From Saccoglossus kowalevskii (Eukaryota; Hemichordata; Enteropneusta; Harrimaniidae), in assembly GCF_000003605.2 (NCBI RefSeq), contig NW_003112489.1, positions 68,196 through 100,620 of the forward strand: a stretch of 32,425 nt of DNA, read 5' to 3'. The translations under genes and the position numbers were made by a program. The number at the start of each line of letters is the position of its first letter. The first letter of the stretch is position 1. Of this stretch, positions 21,911-32,231 are shown one piece after another. The notes under the pieces were generated by a model, which saw only the letters and a program-made list of their open reading frames with translations, had not been told where the DNA came from and did no database searches.

Positions 21911-21959
21911 TACAAAACATTGATAATCTTCAAAGTGTAACATTCATAACTAGAGAAAA
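21911..21959 (+). repeat. 49-bp exact direct repeat, copy 2
   Basis: Second copy of the block at 19801-19849, 2110 bp away inside the same intron, with no mismatch. Confidence 0.95.
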
Positions 21960-23504
21960 GCAGTGAAAACATCAGCACACAAACTCTTAGTAAAATAAGC
22001 TTCAGCAATGAATAGCAGGAAAACATGAGTGGACCATAGACAATAAATATGCATGAAGATTGTACCTTTAACAATTAGAAGCTAAAATAATTTGGCTAGT
22101 CAAAAAAGGTTTGTCATTTGTTTTTGTCTTTTTATATTGAATCAAGTGAGTTATCTCAATTCCAAGTAACTTGGAACAATGCAATTCAGGTTGGTAAATG
22201 CAAAAAATAAATCACAGCCGGAGTTGAGTATACTACCAGATATTGACCATTTCATCTCAAGTGAATTGTGCAGTATCTAGGAGTATACATGATTGTTGCA
22301 GGGGTTTATTGCTATTGTATTATACCAACATCATTTTAAATGTAATTCTGAGACATGGGAATGATTTTAAAGCACCAAAAACAATGAAAAAATGTGATGC
22401 AGCCTCTAAATCATTGAACTTGCAACCGTGGTTAAATGAAATAGCATATCTATAGCAAATGTATACATCAAGCATTGGTGCAAATTCCACCTGTATTTCA
22501 GCATTGATAGGTTAATTAATGTAATTTCTCATTAGCAACAGCATTGATGTTAGTAAAATCATCTCAGTTATAATTATAATTTGGGGAATCAAAACTTCAC
22601 AAGTGAGACACTACAGGCAACAATCATTTTGTTGGTGTAGTTTGCATATAATTCTGAAACTTTTAATTGAGTATCTTTATTTGAACCAAAAAAATAAGAG
22701 TAGCGTTGTTTTTTTTTACGCTTTATGTCTGCAGCACAAAATAAAATGACAGCAGAGTTTACTCTTTACTATACGTTATTCATGTTTATGGTCCACTTCT
22801 AAACACTACATATCTGTAGTCCACTGTCTATTTAACCACGGCTTGCATAATCAAAAACATGCCCTCGCCTAATCAAGTAAAATGCTGGTATAATACAAAA
22901 AGTTGGAGGGAGAGAGCATAACAATCAACTGATAAAATTATGCATTTTAATAACAGAGACTAATACATTGTCTGAGTGTCTTGTCCTGTTCCATCAAAAC
23001 ACAGAGACTTTACTTGAAATTCTAAATAGTAGACTATCCAGCTCTTTCCTCACTGTTTTTAAGATATGCCATTCAAAACTGAGATTGCATGTGAATCTGA
23101 TAATGCCACTGGATGTGCTACATGAGTAATGAGAGAATCTATTAGATTATAGGTGTTAGTCTCTGTGATTATGATGTATTTACCTGTGATGCCGTGTAAA
23201 AAGAGCTGACTCTGCAGTTAATAGCATGCTACAGTGCACAATGCACATAGTTACTTCTTCGGTAGACTTTTGAACATATAGAAATGAAAATAAAGGTACT
23301 ATCCCACGCATGAAAAGCCATGCTGCACCCAGTATCCAAAAATTGTTATACAACACTAACGCATTATATTGCGATAGATAGTGTGAACAGTAATTACGGC
23401 ATTAACATTTTAATTTCAGTGTGAAACCCTAAAAACTCTCAATGCTAACTCAATGGCTAAAAGCACATTACAGTTGCACTAAGAAAAGATAGTTTACTAT
23501 GTTG

Positions 23505-23590
23505 CTATATACAGACTGTATCACTATATACAGACTGTATCACTATATACAGACTGTATCACTATATACAGACTGTATCACTATACCGGT
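23505..23590. repeat. 19-bp minisatellite, part 1
   Basis: Four near-perfect units of 'cactatatacagactgtat', period 19 bp. Each contains the palindrome 'atacag-a-ctgtat', so every unit can form a short hairpin. Confidence 0.9.
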
Positions 23591-23759
23591 ACATAGACTG
23601 TATAATATTTTCACTAGATCTGTACTTTACTGTGTTTGCTCTATTTGTAGCACATGCTCTTACATAAATTACTGAGATTTTTCTGTGGAGAATGCAAGTA
23701 ATATTTAGTATACAGCCAATGTGATATTTGGTTTATATGCACATCTATTGGCGATGCCC

Positions 23760-24290
23760 TTCTAATAGAGCAAATGTGGTAGTGCTATGTGTGGACTGTG
23801 TATTCTTATATATGACCTGTTCTATGTACTAACTGCGTGGTATATACGTTGACAATGTGTTACTATATGTGAACTGTATTGCTATACGTAGATTACATGT
23901 ACATATTGTTATACGTGGCCTGTATATTGCTGTTATATATATGGACACTTGCCATTTACGAATAGTTAATTGCTATATGTGGATTTTGCAATTTTATACA
24001 TAGGTGTACATATTTATAGGTGTATGTGGACTATATCGGTGTATATAGACTGTATGTAGAATATATAGACTGTATGTAGAATATATAGACTGTATGTAGA
24101 ATACATCGCTGTATGTAGAATATATCGCTGTATGTAGAATATATCGCTGTATGTAGAATATATCGCTGTATGTAGAATACATCACTGTATGTAGAATACA
24201 TCACTGTATGTAGACTGTATCGCTGTATGTGTACTATATTGCTGTATGTAGACTGTATCGCTGTATGTAGAATATATACTAGCCGCTGTA
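23760..24290. repeat. 19-bp minisatellite, part 2 (diverged, expanded)
   Basis: From about 24030 units such as 'gtatgtagaatatatcgct' follow at about 19 bp with variants ('gactgtatcgct', 'gaatacatcact'). Between 23770 and 24030 the same theme persists in decayed form ('tgtggactgt', 'gctatacgtagatt'). Unit length and the 'tagactgtat' core tie it to the array at 23505-23590. The open frame at 24185-23994 (minus) is a by-product of the repeat. Confidence 0.8.
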
Positions 24291-25146
24291 TATATTACCT
24301 CATTATGCATTCATACTTGTTCTAACCATTAGTTGTTTTTCCCTATGAAAATAGCAAGTTTTTATACTTGATCACTTTATTTAATACACATGTATATCGA
24401 GCTTCAAATGCTGAATGTAGACCTCTTTCCAGACGGGAAAGCTTTTTTCATCTCAAAAAATTGACCCATTCTATTCGACAGCACGCTCTAAATTAACTTT
24501 ACAAATGAAGCCCTGATCTGTGACCCCAAATCACCCACACCCATCCCAACCCAACCACTAGAATTAAATGCAATATCATGTGCACGATCCTCTTTCATCA
24601 ACACTTCTACCAATATACATTATAAAGCAGTTATATGCCATACTCATTTCTACTGGTCTAAGTAAATACTACTACATTAAAATGAGGAACTTTGTTGGTA
24701 CAACACTTGAATATAAAGATGAATTTTGATTTCAAAGTAAAAAAATAAAACATCAACCAGTCATGGTTACATGCATCTATACATCTATCAAATGATGCGC
24801 TCCGAGTAGTGTAAACATGAATCATTACTACGCAATAAAAGCCTATAGTATATAGAACATTGCAAGTGCATGTGCATGTTTGTGATGGTGATAACCTCAT
24901 ACACGTAGGACCCCGTGTTTCTTTGACAATGTACATGCATTTGTCAATTTACTATTAAAAACTGTTTCACATTCTATAACTTCAATGTATAGTAATGTTA
25001 AGTTAAATTATGTACAGAAAAGGCAACAATTAAAGGGGACCACGTTTATTATTACCAATCATTGATTAATTTAGTACAAATATTAACAATACATACACTA
25101 ACACCTGTATTAAAAACTTAAACTCACCTACATTGTAGGTGATAAT

Positions 25147-26078
25147 TTGACATAGTGAAGCCATACTTACCTTACATGTAATCTAAAGTTAGGTATCAAT
25201 TGAAAATCTTGGACATAGTACAATTATTGTTACTAATTCAGTAATAGAACACCTCTATTTTGCAATAAACTCAGACTTAGTGTGTCAAATTGCATCCCAA
25301 ACAGTAGCCTAAACTGAATCTGCGGACAGGACAAGGCAAGTATGGCTTCATTATGTAAAATATCATTGAATTTGTTAATTTTACTATGTTCAGCCATGCT
25401 TACTTTACAACTAATCGATAGTAAGGTATTTTAATTCTCTTGGGCAGGCTACATTAGGAAATTAACAATATGTATAGTATCAAAACAATCTGACTTGTAT
25501 AATACTTTTTACCAAAAATATTCATCAAAATTAGATAATTGAAGATATCATCACGAAATGAACAAATGTGAGAGAGGTCCACATGTAGTACCATACAAAA
25601 TGTATATGTAATATCAAAGCAATCGAACTTGCGAATTTAAACAAGATGTCGAAAATATAACTTTTTACCAAAAATGCCAAAAATATTCATCAAAATTAAA
25701 GAATTAAAGATATCAACACGAAATGAACAAATCTGAGAGAGGTCTACATGTAGCACCTATATATGTAGTATAAAAGCAATCTGAATTGTAGTTTTTAACA
25801 AGAAATTGAAAAAATCACTTTTTACCAAAAATTACAAAAATAGTAATATTCATCCTGCCAAAACAGACTACTATACAGTTCAAATAGGATTTTTTGTTTG
25901 ACTGACAATTTTTAGAATTTTACAAATAATCCTAAGTGGCCTGTTCAGGCCACTGCTTGGGGTGCAATTTGACAATGAAAAAAATAGAAGTTCTATTTTT
26001 GAATTTGGGACAAGATTGAATGATGCCCAAAAGTTTCAATTGATACCTTACCATGGATTGGGTGTTAAGTATGGCTGA
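25147..26078. mobile_element. Composite inverted-repeat element enclosing copy 3 of the 157-bp family
   Basis: A block beginning 'agccatacttac' and reaching 'aggtatcaattgaaaatctt' occurs at 25159-25212. It recurs, diverged, at 25392-25444 in the same direction ('agccatgcttactttac ... gtaaggtatttt') and at 26078-26025 on the opposite strand ('agccatacttaac ... aaggtatcaattgaaa'). A further inverted copy of its left edge lies at 25359-25333 ('aatgaagccatacttgcctt'). The outer copies bracket about 0.9 kb that contains the 157-bp core array. This is consistent with a foldback-type or Helitron-like non-autonomous element with nested duplications. No coding sequence. Confidence 0.55.
25480..25855 (+). 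repeat. 157-bp core repeat array (copy 3)
   Basis: Two to three core units: 'actttttaccaaaaat' near 25504, 25659 and 25817; 'aaagatatca' near 25705 and 'gaagatatcatc' near 25544; 'gagagaggtc' with 'acatgtag' near 25570 and 25735. Same order and spacing (about 155-158 bp) as at 1.7-2.45 kb. Confidence 0.7.
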
Positions 26079-26435
26079 ATAGAGTAAAACTACTGACATG
26101 CAGAACATATAATGTACACAGAAAATATAGCATGAAATAATTGCCAAACCATTGTTTTGTCTGGCTGGTATGAATAACTTACAACTCATTGACTGCGCTG
26201 ATCTGTTACATGTCAGTAACCAATCAGCGTTTGCTGAAAACAAATTGTGGCATACTATGCAACACTGTTACATGGTGGTCAAATGCAATCAACTGACCAG
26301 TGATAGCCACGACTATGTATCACAAAAAAAAACTGCCACTAATATCACCAATTTGTTTACATGCATTACTGCTAAATGTGAGAATGGCCCTTAAATTTTC
26401 AGAATAATGTTGGTATAATAAAAATGTTGACTTAC

Positions 26436-27623
26436 TTCTGTCTCTTCAGGTACTAATGGTTTCACAGGCTCGTCCATTTTCCTCAGAACAGTCTGAACTT
26501 CATGGGTTGTTAACTCCTCTTCCAGTAGCTCTTTTACAAATAACTTTCTCATTTCCATCTCCTCCTGCTCTTTCTTAATTCGATTTGCCTTCTCCTGTCT
26601 TATTTCAAGCAATGATTTGAATAGATCTTTGGACAATTCTTGGATATGTACATCTGTAGTTGTATCATCTATTTCTTCCTCACTTATTACATGTAATTTG
26701 TCATTAATTATCTTAGCTAAATCTATAATACGTTTTTGTTCAGACAATACATCTGTTTTCCTAGTCTTTTTCATGCGTTCATCTAACTTCACATTAATAT
26801 ATTTTGCTAATTGTTCCAAACGTTTTAGAACATACGTATTTTCTCTTTTTTTATCTTCACCTTTCCCACTGTCCGACTCCATTTTCCACATTGCTTCACC
26901 TAATCTTTTATGAATGTATTCTGCTAAGTCGTTGACACGCTTTTCTTCCACACTCAATTCGCGATGTTTATGGCATTCCACTAACGACTCATCACGCTGT
27001 TCAACCATACCCCATAATTCAGATATTTCACCAGAGTATTCCTCGAAAGGCTCACCTCTACTTATTTCCGAAGGTTCTCCAAGCTTCCTGTGAACATATG
27101 CAGCTAATTCTTCTACTCGTCTTTCTTCTGATGTCAATTCATGAAAATCCTTGCTCTCATCCGACAGCTCAACACCTGGTTTGACTATACCCCATATTTC
27201 CGTTAATTTACCACCATCACCCTCAAACTTCAAGAGTTTAACAGATCTACTCATTTCTTTTGATTCATCAAGCTTCTTATGAACATATGCAGCTAATTCT
27301 TCTACTCGTTTTTCTTCTTCTGTAAGTTCAGGATATTCAGCCTCATCAGGTTCAGGCACCTTACTTTCATGAGCATCTGTTGATTTGTTTTCATCTATCA
27401 TTCTAATTTCCCTGTGCACATATTCTGCTGAATGTTCTGGCACTGAAGGAGGGTGAGTGCACAAATCTGGATATAATTGTTCTCGCATTGGTGGGAAAGA
27501 TGATTCTGCTGGTTTAGAAGCTAATTCGGCATCTGGTTTAGAAGCTGGCCCAGAAGTTGGTTCAGCTGGTTTATCTATTTGACTCTCTCCTTCATCACTT
27601 GCATAGAGAGAACGGTCAGGTTC
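26436..27623 (-). CDS. GYG: Glycogenin linker exon with repeated amphipathic-helix modules (396 residues)
   Basis: Acceptor 'tatctag|gaacct' (AG at 27625-27624) and donor 'agaa|gtaagt' (GT at 26435-26434) define a 1188-bp exon that is phase 0 at both ends and open throughout. It starts EPDRSLYASDEGES, with a Pro/Ser/Ala-rich first 45 residues, then becomes strongly acidic and helical. A module of the form [E]KRVEELAAYVHKKL recurs at exon residues about 107-118, 170-181 and 230-241 (spacing 63 and 60), with looser forms at 269-280 (LEQLAKYINVKL) and 299-310 (IIDLAKIINDKL). LTEIWGIV and ISELWGMV follow the first two copies, giving a unit of about 60 residues. The rest (about 310-396) is a charged helix. 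Vertebrate glycogenin-1 has a much shorter linker here. Role unknown: a spacer, oligomerisation or scaffold function is only inference. Confidence 0.9.
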
Positions 27624-27930
27624 CTAGATAAGATTGTCAATTTACTAAATAACTGTCCAGTAATGCACTGCATCACACAATACATTCTATGAATTATAGT
27701 GTGTCAAAGTAGGTTTAGTTTTAATACAAGATATACAAATAAATGTTTATTATACTTAATAATACAAATAATCTGTGAATCTGAAGAGACAAAAGTTGAA
27801 TATTCTTTCATTGTTGAGCAGAAAGTGGAAGTGGAAGAAACAATCTTGTTTCTAGTGACATACAAGAGTACAAGTATTTCATTTCAGTAGCTGAATTGGG
27901 AGTAGCAAAATATGGACATTGCAAATGAGC

Positions 27931-28007
27931 CAAAACATTGCCTGGAAACACCATTTTTTCCCATTCATTTTGTCTATTATTGGAGGCTTTCAGAAGGTAA
28001 TTTGTGA
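27931..28007. repeat. Small hairpin repeat (copy 2 of 2)
   Basis: Aligns with 17281-17359 over about 77 bp: 'ccattcat', 'ggaggctttcag' and 'aggtaat' are shared, with similar T-rich centres. The stem is more decayed than in copy 1. Confidence 0.5.
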
Positions 28008-28999
28008 ACATGGTATTTACAAAATGAACTCCTAATAGAGCAAATATAGGTCATGTTGTGACATGTTATCTAACACGATTCCTGAATTGAAAACCTCAGT
28101 TATGTATTTTCAACAATTTTATATAAAAATAGCCAAAAGTGTAGGGTCTATTTGCTCTTTGTCATATATTTCAAGAAACCTTTATTTTATCCAGGTATCA
28201 AGAATTTGTAATGCTGCATCCATCTTCTAAGTGCAAAAACACTTTTATAATATCCCATAATGCATTGCAAATTTTCAAATTAATCTCATTTTGGACTGAT
28301 CTTATTGAGGTTGGTTGTTGATACCATATTTGCACTATTGAAAAACATGCGCATATAAAAAAAATGCTATAGCTAGTTTTATTGCTTAACTAGCTAAGTC
28401 AGTTTTTCTAGTTTAAGTTGTTACTAGCCAACTACTACCACTAATTTGTATTGTTCAGATTATTGTTAAAACTAAACAAATACAGTCCAAAATAAGAGCA
28501 ACAAGCAGAAAAAGTTATCAACAACACAGAGTCAGTAACGTAAAACAGTGAAGTAATCCTTGACTTCTATAACCAAATCATGGATCCAGGAAGTGTAAAC
28601 TTACAAAAATCTGACAAGCATGAGACAGTTCTATGTCCTGCTATTTGAACATTGGGCATTTGTAATTAATGATGCATTGTCAATTGTGATTCAAGAATTG
28701 ATATTTTAAACTATTTACAAAGAATAATTGACAGATGTACTGGTGTATATAGTAAATCAAATATGTCAACTCAACATAAGTGTTCTTGTAAGTTCTGTGA
28801 GTCCAAGTTTGTAATCTTTTGTCACACGACAATAAGACCTGTCATATAGCCTGCCTTATGTCCTTAAGGTAGTAGGAAATAAATGTGTTATAAGGTTTTA
28901 AATAAACTGCATCCAGCACAGGTCAATAACAGCTGCCAAGTCCTTACAACATGTAGTACAGCATCACTGGGGCATTTAACTTTGCATAAACAATCTTAT

Positions 29000-30900
29000 T
29001 AGTCTCCAGGAGCCATAGTTAGCTGGATACATGTGCCTACCTTTGACATGGCAAGTGACCCAGATCTGCATGTGGTGGCAGAAGTGTCATAACATGCTCC
29101 CTGCTAAACCAAGAGCGAGATTCAAAAGTGGGATGTGTATGGAGGTGGACAGTTCCCAGCAAATGATAAAGCTTGCAACTAACTGCAGCTTCTGGATGAT
29201 ACCAAGCTTAATAAGAACAGAATGTTGGATAATATGGCTCATAAAGCTTGCAACTAACTGCAGCTTCTGGATGATACCAAGCTTAATAAGAACAGAATGT
29301 TGGATAATATGGCTCATAAAGCTTGCAACAAACTGCAGCTTCTGGATGATACCAAGCTTAATAAGAACAGAATGTTGGATAATATAGAGGTTGCAGAAGA
29401 AATGCCAATACTGAAGATAAATAACAAGAAAACTTTAAAGATGAGTTGATCCATGAATGTGTTGTCTTCTGTTATGGTCCATCCACACAGATTGGCAGTA
29501 CATATTCTCCCACCATAAGAGGAAGATTTGTGATCTGAGTTAGCAGTATGATACAAACTGGGTATAAAGGAATAGAAAAGATGTGTTTGGTAATATACCG
29601 AGTGGCTCTGGTATAACCAGACAATCTGAAAAGCTATGTGCCAATATGAGCTTCAAGATTGAGAAAAACCTTGTGTCACATACATATTACTGTGAGGAAT
29701 CGTCAGCAGCAAGTAGCAGCTACAACAGAGTCTCTACTGCAAGGTTGCCAAGAAGCATTAACTTTGTCCCTCTCTCTTTGCTAAGGTAGGCGACAGCAAT
29801 GAAAATGACACACCTTGAGGACACTGTTTGGCAAAAACTGTTGTAGTGCTTTCAGCTCCTAGTTGAGGTGTTTGGATAACTGTGTGTGAAAGTGTGTTAG
29901 CAGATCCATCATATGCACCCCATCCCTCAATTGACACATCTGTCAAGTGATGACAGCACCAGACCCCATCCAACTTTAAAACATGCATACTAATGTTGAA
30001 TGTGCATTCCCTGATCTTGTCACTGAGTCAAAAATATGCTTCACACATGTCCATGCCAAGATTTCTCCTCATTACAAACCACAGTGATTGCAGGATGTCA
30101 TTTGGTACTGAGGATGTTCAGAAAGGATCTCCTTTGATGGATGATGGAGAAGCCAGTCATATACACAAATGTGTGTACCGGTAAAGTTTACTTTGGTAAG
30201 TAGGAAAACTACTACCGCATTTCTCATAAATACCAAATGGAAATACTACTCTGAATTGGTATGCAATTTCCTCTACCAGAAACCATGGAAAAGGTTGGCT
30301 ATAGTTTATTAGGTATGTGGAGAATGCATCCTTCAGAGGTGCCAAATCTGCCACTGGCCTCCACCCAAAAGATTCGATAGAACCCAGCGAACTGTCCACA
30401 ACAAAGTCACAGGACCTGGAGCGACCGACAGTGAATGCTAGAGTCTGTAAAGAATTACGGGATGCAAACTAGCTGTTGGTTCTGAACATCAGGACAGCAA
30501 ACCATAGTGTTGAATATTGGCCAAACTAAATGAACAGTCTCATTCAAAGTATCAAAAGTACAAAGACCTACAAAGACCAACAACCCACAAAACCCAGAGT
30601 TACCTTACATGAAAACTGAGTGTGCACCATGTCCTCCAGACTTGTCCTATCAGGTCAAACATCATGGCAGAAATCAATGGTGAAGCAACAGATTTTGCAA
30701 TGTTCTTTTTCACAAAGAGATGCAATATTCTCCTCAATCTGGCAAATGGTGAACTAAAAATTGTCACTTGCATACACATTAATTTTATAGCTGAGTACCC
30801 TTGGCACTAAATTTGACAAGTATGGTACTGCCACACAATGTAGCCAACCGGAGTTTGCACACATGCCCGACCAAAGCAAAGACTTCCTTGACAGAATACC
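29000..30900. pseudogene. Unidentified decayed coding-like tract
   Basis: This part of the intron is less AT-rich than its surroundings and has long stop-poor runs in several frames. Examples on the plus strand include MASDPDLHVVAEVS near 29047 and PDQSKDFLDRIPGITAIL near 30864. On the minus strand 30399-30157 gives SFGWRPVADLAPLKDAF and 29988-29758 gives GWGAYDGSANT. No frame stays open for long and no family was recognised. It may be an inactivated mobile element or processed pseudogene inserted in the intron. Both strand and identity are uncertain. Confidence 0.3.
29166..29385. repeat. 75-bp tandem repeat, three copies
   Basis: Units start at 29166, 29241 and 29316 ('ataaagcttgcaact...'). 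Only one base differs as read in the third ('gcaacaaac' for 'gcaactaac'), and the third unit stops five bases short. As 75 is divisible by three, a plus-strand frame passes through all copies. Confidence 0.93.
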
Positions 30901-30970
30901 AGGAATAACAGCTATCCTGGCTTAGATAGATGACTGAACACAATAACCATATTTAAAATATTTGTTTTTG

Positions 30971-30992
30971 GTAGTGTGGTAGTAGTAGTAGT
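30971..30992. repeat. Short GTA microsatellite
   Basis: 'gtagtagtagtagta' trinucleotide run. Trivial. Confidence 0.8.
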
Positions 30993-31383
30993 ATAAGTGA
31001 CAGTGTGTTGCATATAGGGAAATCCCAGGGTGCCTGGTGTTGCTAGGCAACCTTTGCTGCAACATGCTCCAACTTGCCTCGTTTAGACAATTATCTAAAC
31101 AATACAAAGTTGTCGTAGAGACTGGCTAGTAACGACAAAGACAATATATTGCAATGATCTTGGATTGGAGATGCTTCTAATGGAGTGAACCAAATCTGAC
31201 CAATCAGAGAAAGGCCAATTGTGTATAACAATGGTGATGGTAATTGATGTATTAGTGACAACTAAATGAAACTTTGTTTAACCTTACAGATTTCCAACAC
31301 CAGTCGTAGTTAACAGAATTTTGTGTTAAAAGCCTGTGATCAGCATGAGGCTTTACACAAATAAAGCCAGATGAGATACGTAC

Positions 31384-31579
31384 CTGAGCAGTCTGAGCGG
31401 CCTCCAGCTTTGGTTTGACCCTGGCAACGAATATATCCCACCATGCCTGGATGAATGTGAGCTCATGATGAGAGCTCATGCTTTCATGAGGCAGAACCAT
31501 ACCACTGCTTGTATCATAAGTAAACTGCCATGGTTTGGCTATGCCAATGAAATGCACCACTTTCACTTGATCACCATAT
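31384..31579 (-). CDS. GYG: Glycogenin exon: end of the GT8 catalytic domain
   Basis: Acceptor 'tcattag|atatgg' (AG at 31581-31580) and donor 'gctcag|gtacgt' (GT at 31383-31382) give 196 bp, entering in phase 2 and leaving in phase 0. The first base completes an Arg codon begun in the previous exon. The product YGDQVKVVHFIGIAKPW... corresponds to the FGA-KVVHFLG-KPW block of glycogenin. In the family, the His of VHF/IG ligates Mn2+ together with the DxD motif, which here would be encoded outside the window. HHELTFIQAWWDIFVARVKP follows, matching the WWxIF closing helix of the domain. The exon ends PKLEAAQTAQ, just where human GYG1 leaves its catalytic core. The next exon is the giant linker. 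Confidence 0.96.
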
Positions 31580-32231
31580 CTAATGATAAACAAGTATAAA
31601 CACAAACTTACACGTTATGGTTGATAATACAAGGTTATCATGACAACATCGCAAAATATGCATTACCTGTACAGTAATCATATTGAGCAACATGTAGTGG
31701 AGGTTGATGCATTCCTGTGCCGCCTGAGAGCATACTTTGCAGTGTTCTTGTGATAACCTTGTAATTGTACATTTTTTTCATGCTCGTAATAATTTAATGA
31801 GGTTATAGCCCAAAATGCCATGAAAAATGTTTGCACTGTGCAAACATTGAGTGTTCAGTGACAACTTTGATTATCATAGCATGCTATTGAGCATCTGCTT
31901 CATTATGAACAATGGAAAGTGTTCGAATGTGACGTCAATAAGGCAACAATTTGAATGTTTGAGCGAGTGTTTACAGAACGTCAAATTTGATTTCAAATTT
32001 CAAGCATTTTCACACACACACATGCAAAAATTAGCGATGATTTTACTTTGCACATTTCATTAGCTAATGATTTTGAATATTATTCTAACATAAACAAATT
32101 ACCCAAATATATTAATATAATTGATTGTAGTGTAAATAACCTTTATACCAATCTATGCTAATATCAAATGAAAACATGTTAGTAGTTTAATTCATCTGAC
32201 TTTGTAGTTTATATAATTAGGAACAAGTTAC
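31580..32231 (-). other. GYG: Glycogenin intron, 652 bp
   Basis: Phase 2 intron with GT at 32231-32230 and AG at 31581-31580. It contains a 136-bp inverted-repeat element (31628-31763) and a 23-bp near-perfect palindrome (31826-31848). No exon inside; the plus-strand frame at 31851-32063 is considered chance. Confidence 0.9.
31628..31763. mobile_element. Short inverted-repeat element (MITE candidate)
   Basis: 'tacaaggttatca' (31628-31640) is the exact reverse complement of 'tgataaccttgta' (31751-31763). The 136 bp enclosed have no coding capacity. A target duplication is not clear; a three-base TAA/ATT-type flank is ambiguous. MITE is the likely reading, but chance inverted repeats of 13 bp are not impossible in 32 kb. 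Confidence 0.5.

Larger units (their letters stand above)
19665..26435 (-). other. GYG: Glycogenin intron, 6.8 kb, repeat-rich
   Basis: Phase 0 intron between the linker exon (donor 'agaa|gtaagt') and the last exon. It holds the 49-bp duplication (19801/21911), the 19-bp minisatellite cluster (23.5-24.3 kb), inverted copies near 25.16-26.08 kb and copy 3 of the 157-bp family. No further coding exon was recognised; the longest minus-strand frame (26243-25932, 103 residues) has no domain. Small alternative exons cannot be excluded. CpG is scarce throughout. Confidence 0.85.
27624..31383 (-). other. GYG: Glycogenin intron, 3.8 kb
   Basis: Phase 0 intron joining the catalytic-domain exon to the linker exon. 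It contains the second copy of the small hairpin (about 27931-28007), the 75-bp tandem repeat (29166-29385), and a relatively GC-rich tract with long overlapping open frames (about 29000-30900) that may be a decayed inserted gene. No glycogenin exon was seen inside. Confidence 0.85.

Noticed and set aside
25932-26243. 103-residue open frame in the glycogenin intron
   Set aside because: Cys/Ile-rich without domain pattern and partly overlapping the inverted-repeat block at 26025-26078, so unlikely to be an exon.
29031-29387. 118-residue plus-strand frame with a 25-residue internal repeat
   Set aside because: Created by the 75-bp tandem triplication, with no recognisable protein family. Treated as repeat.
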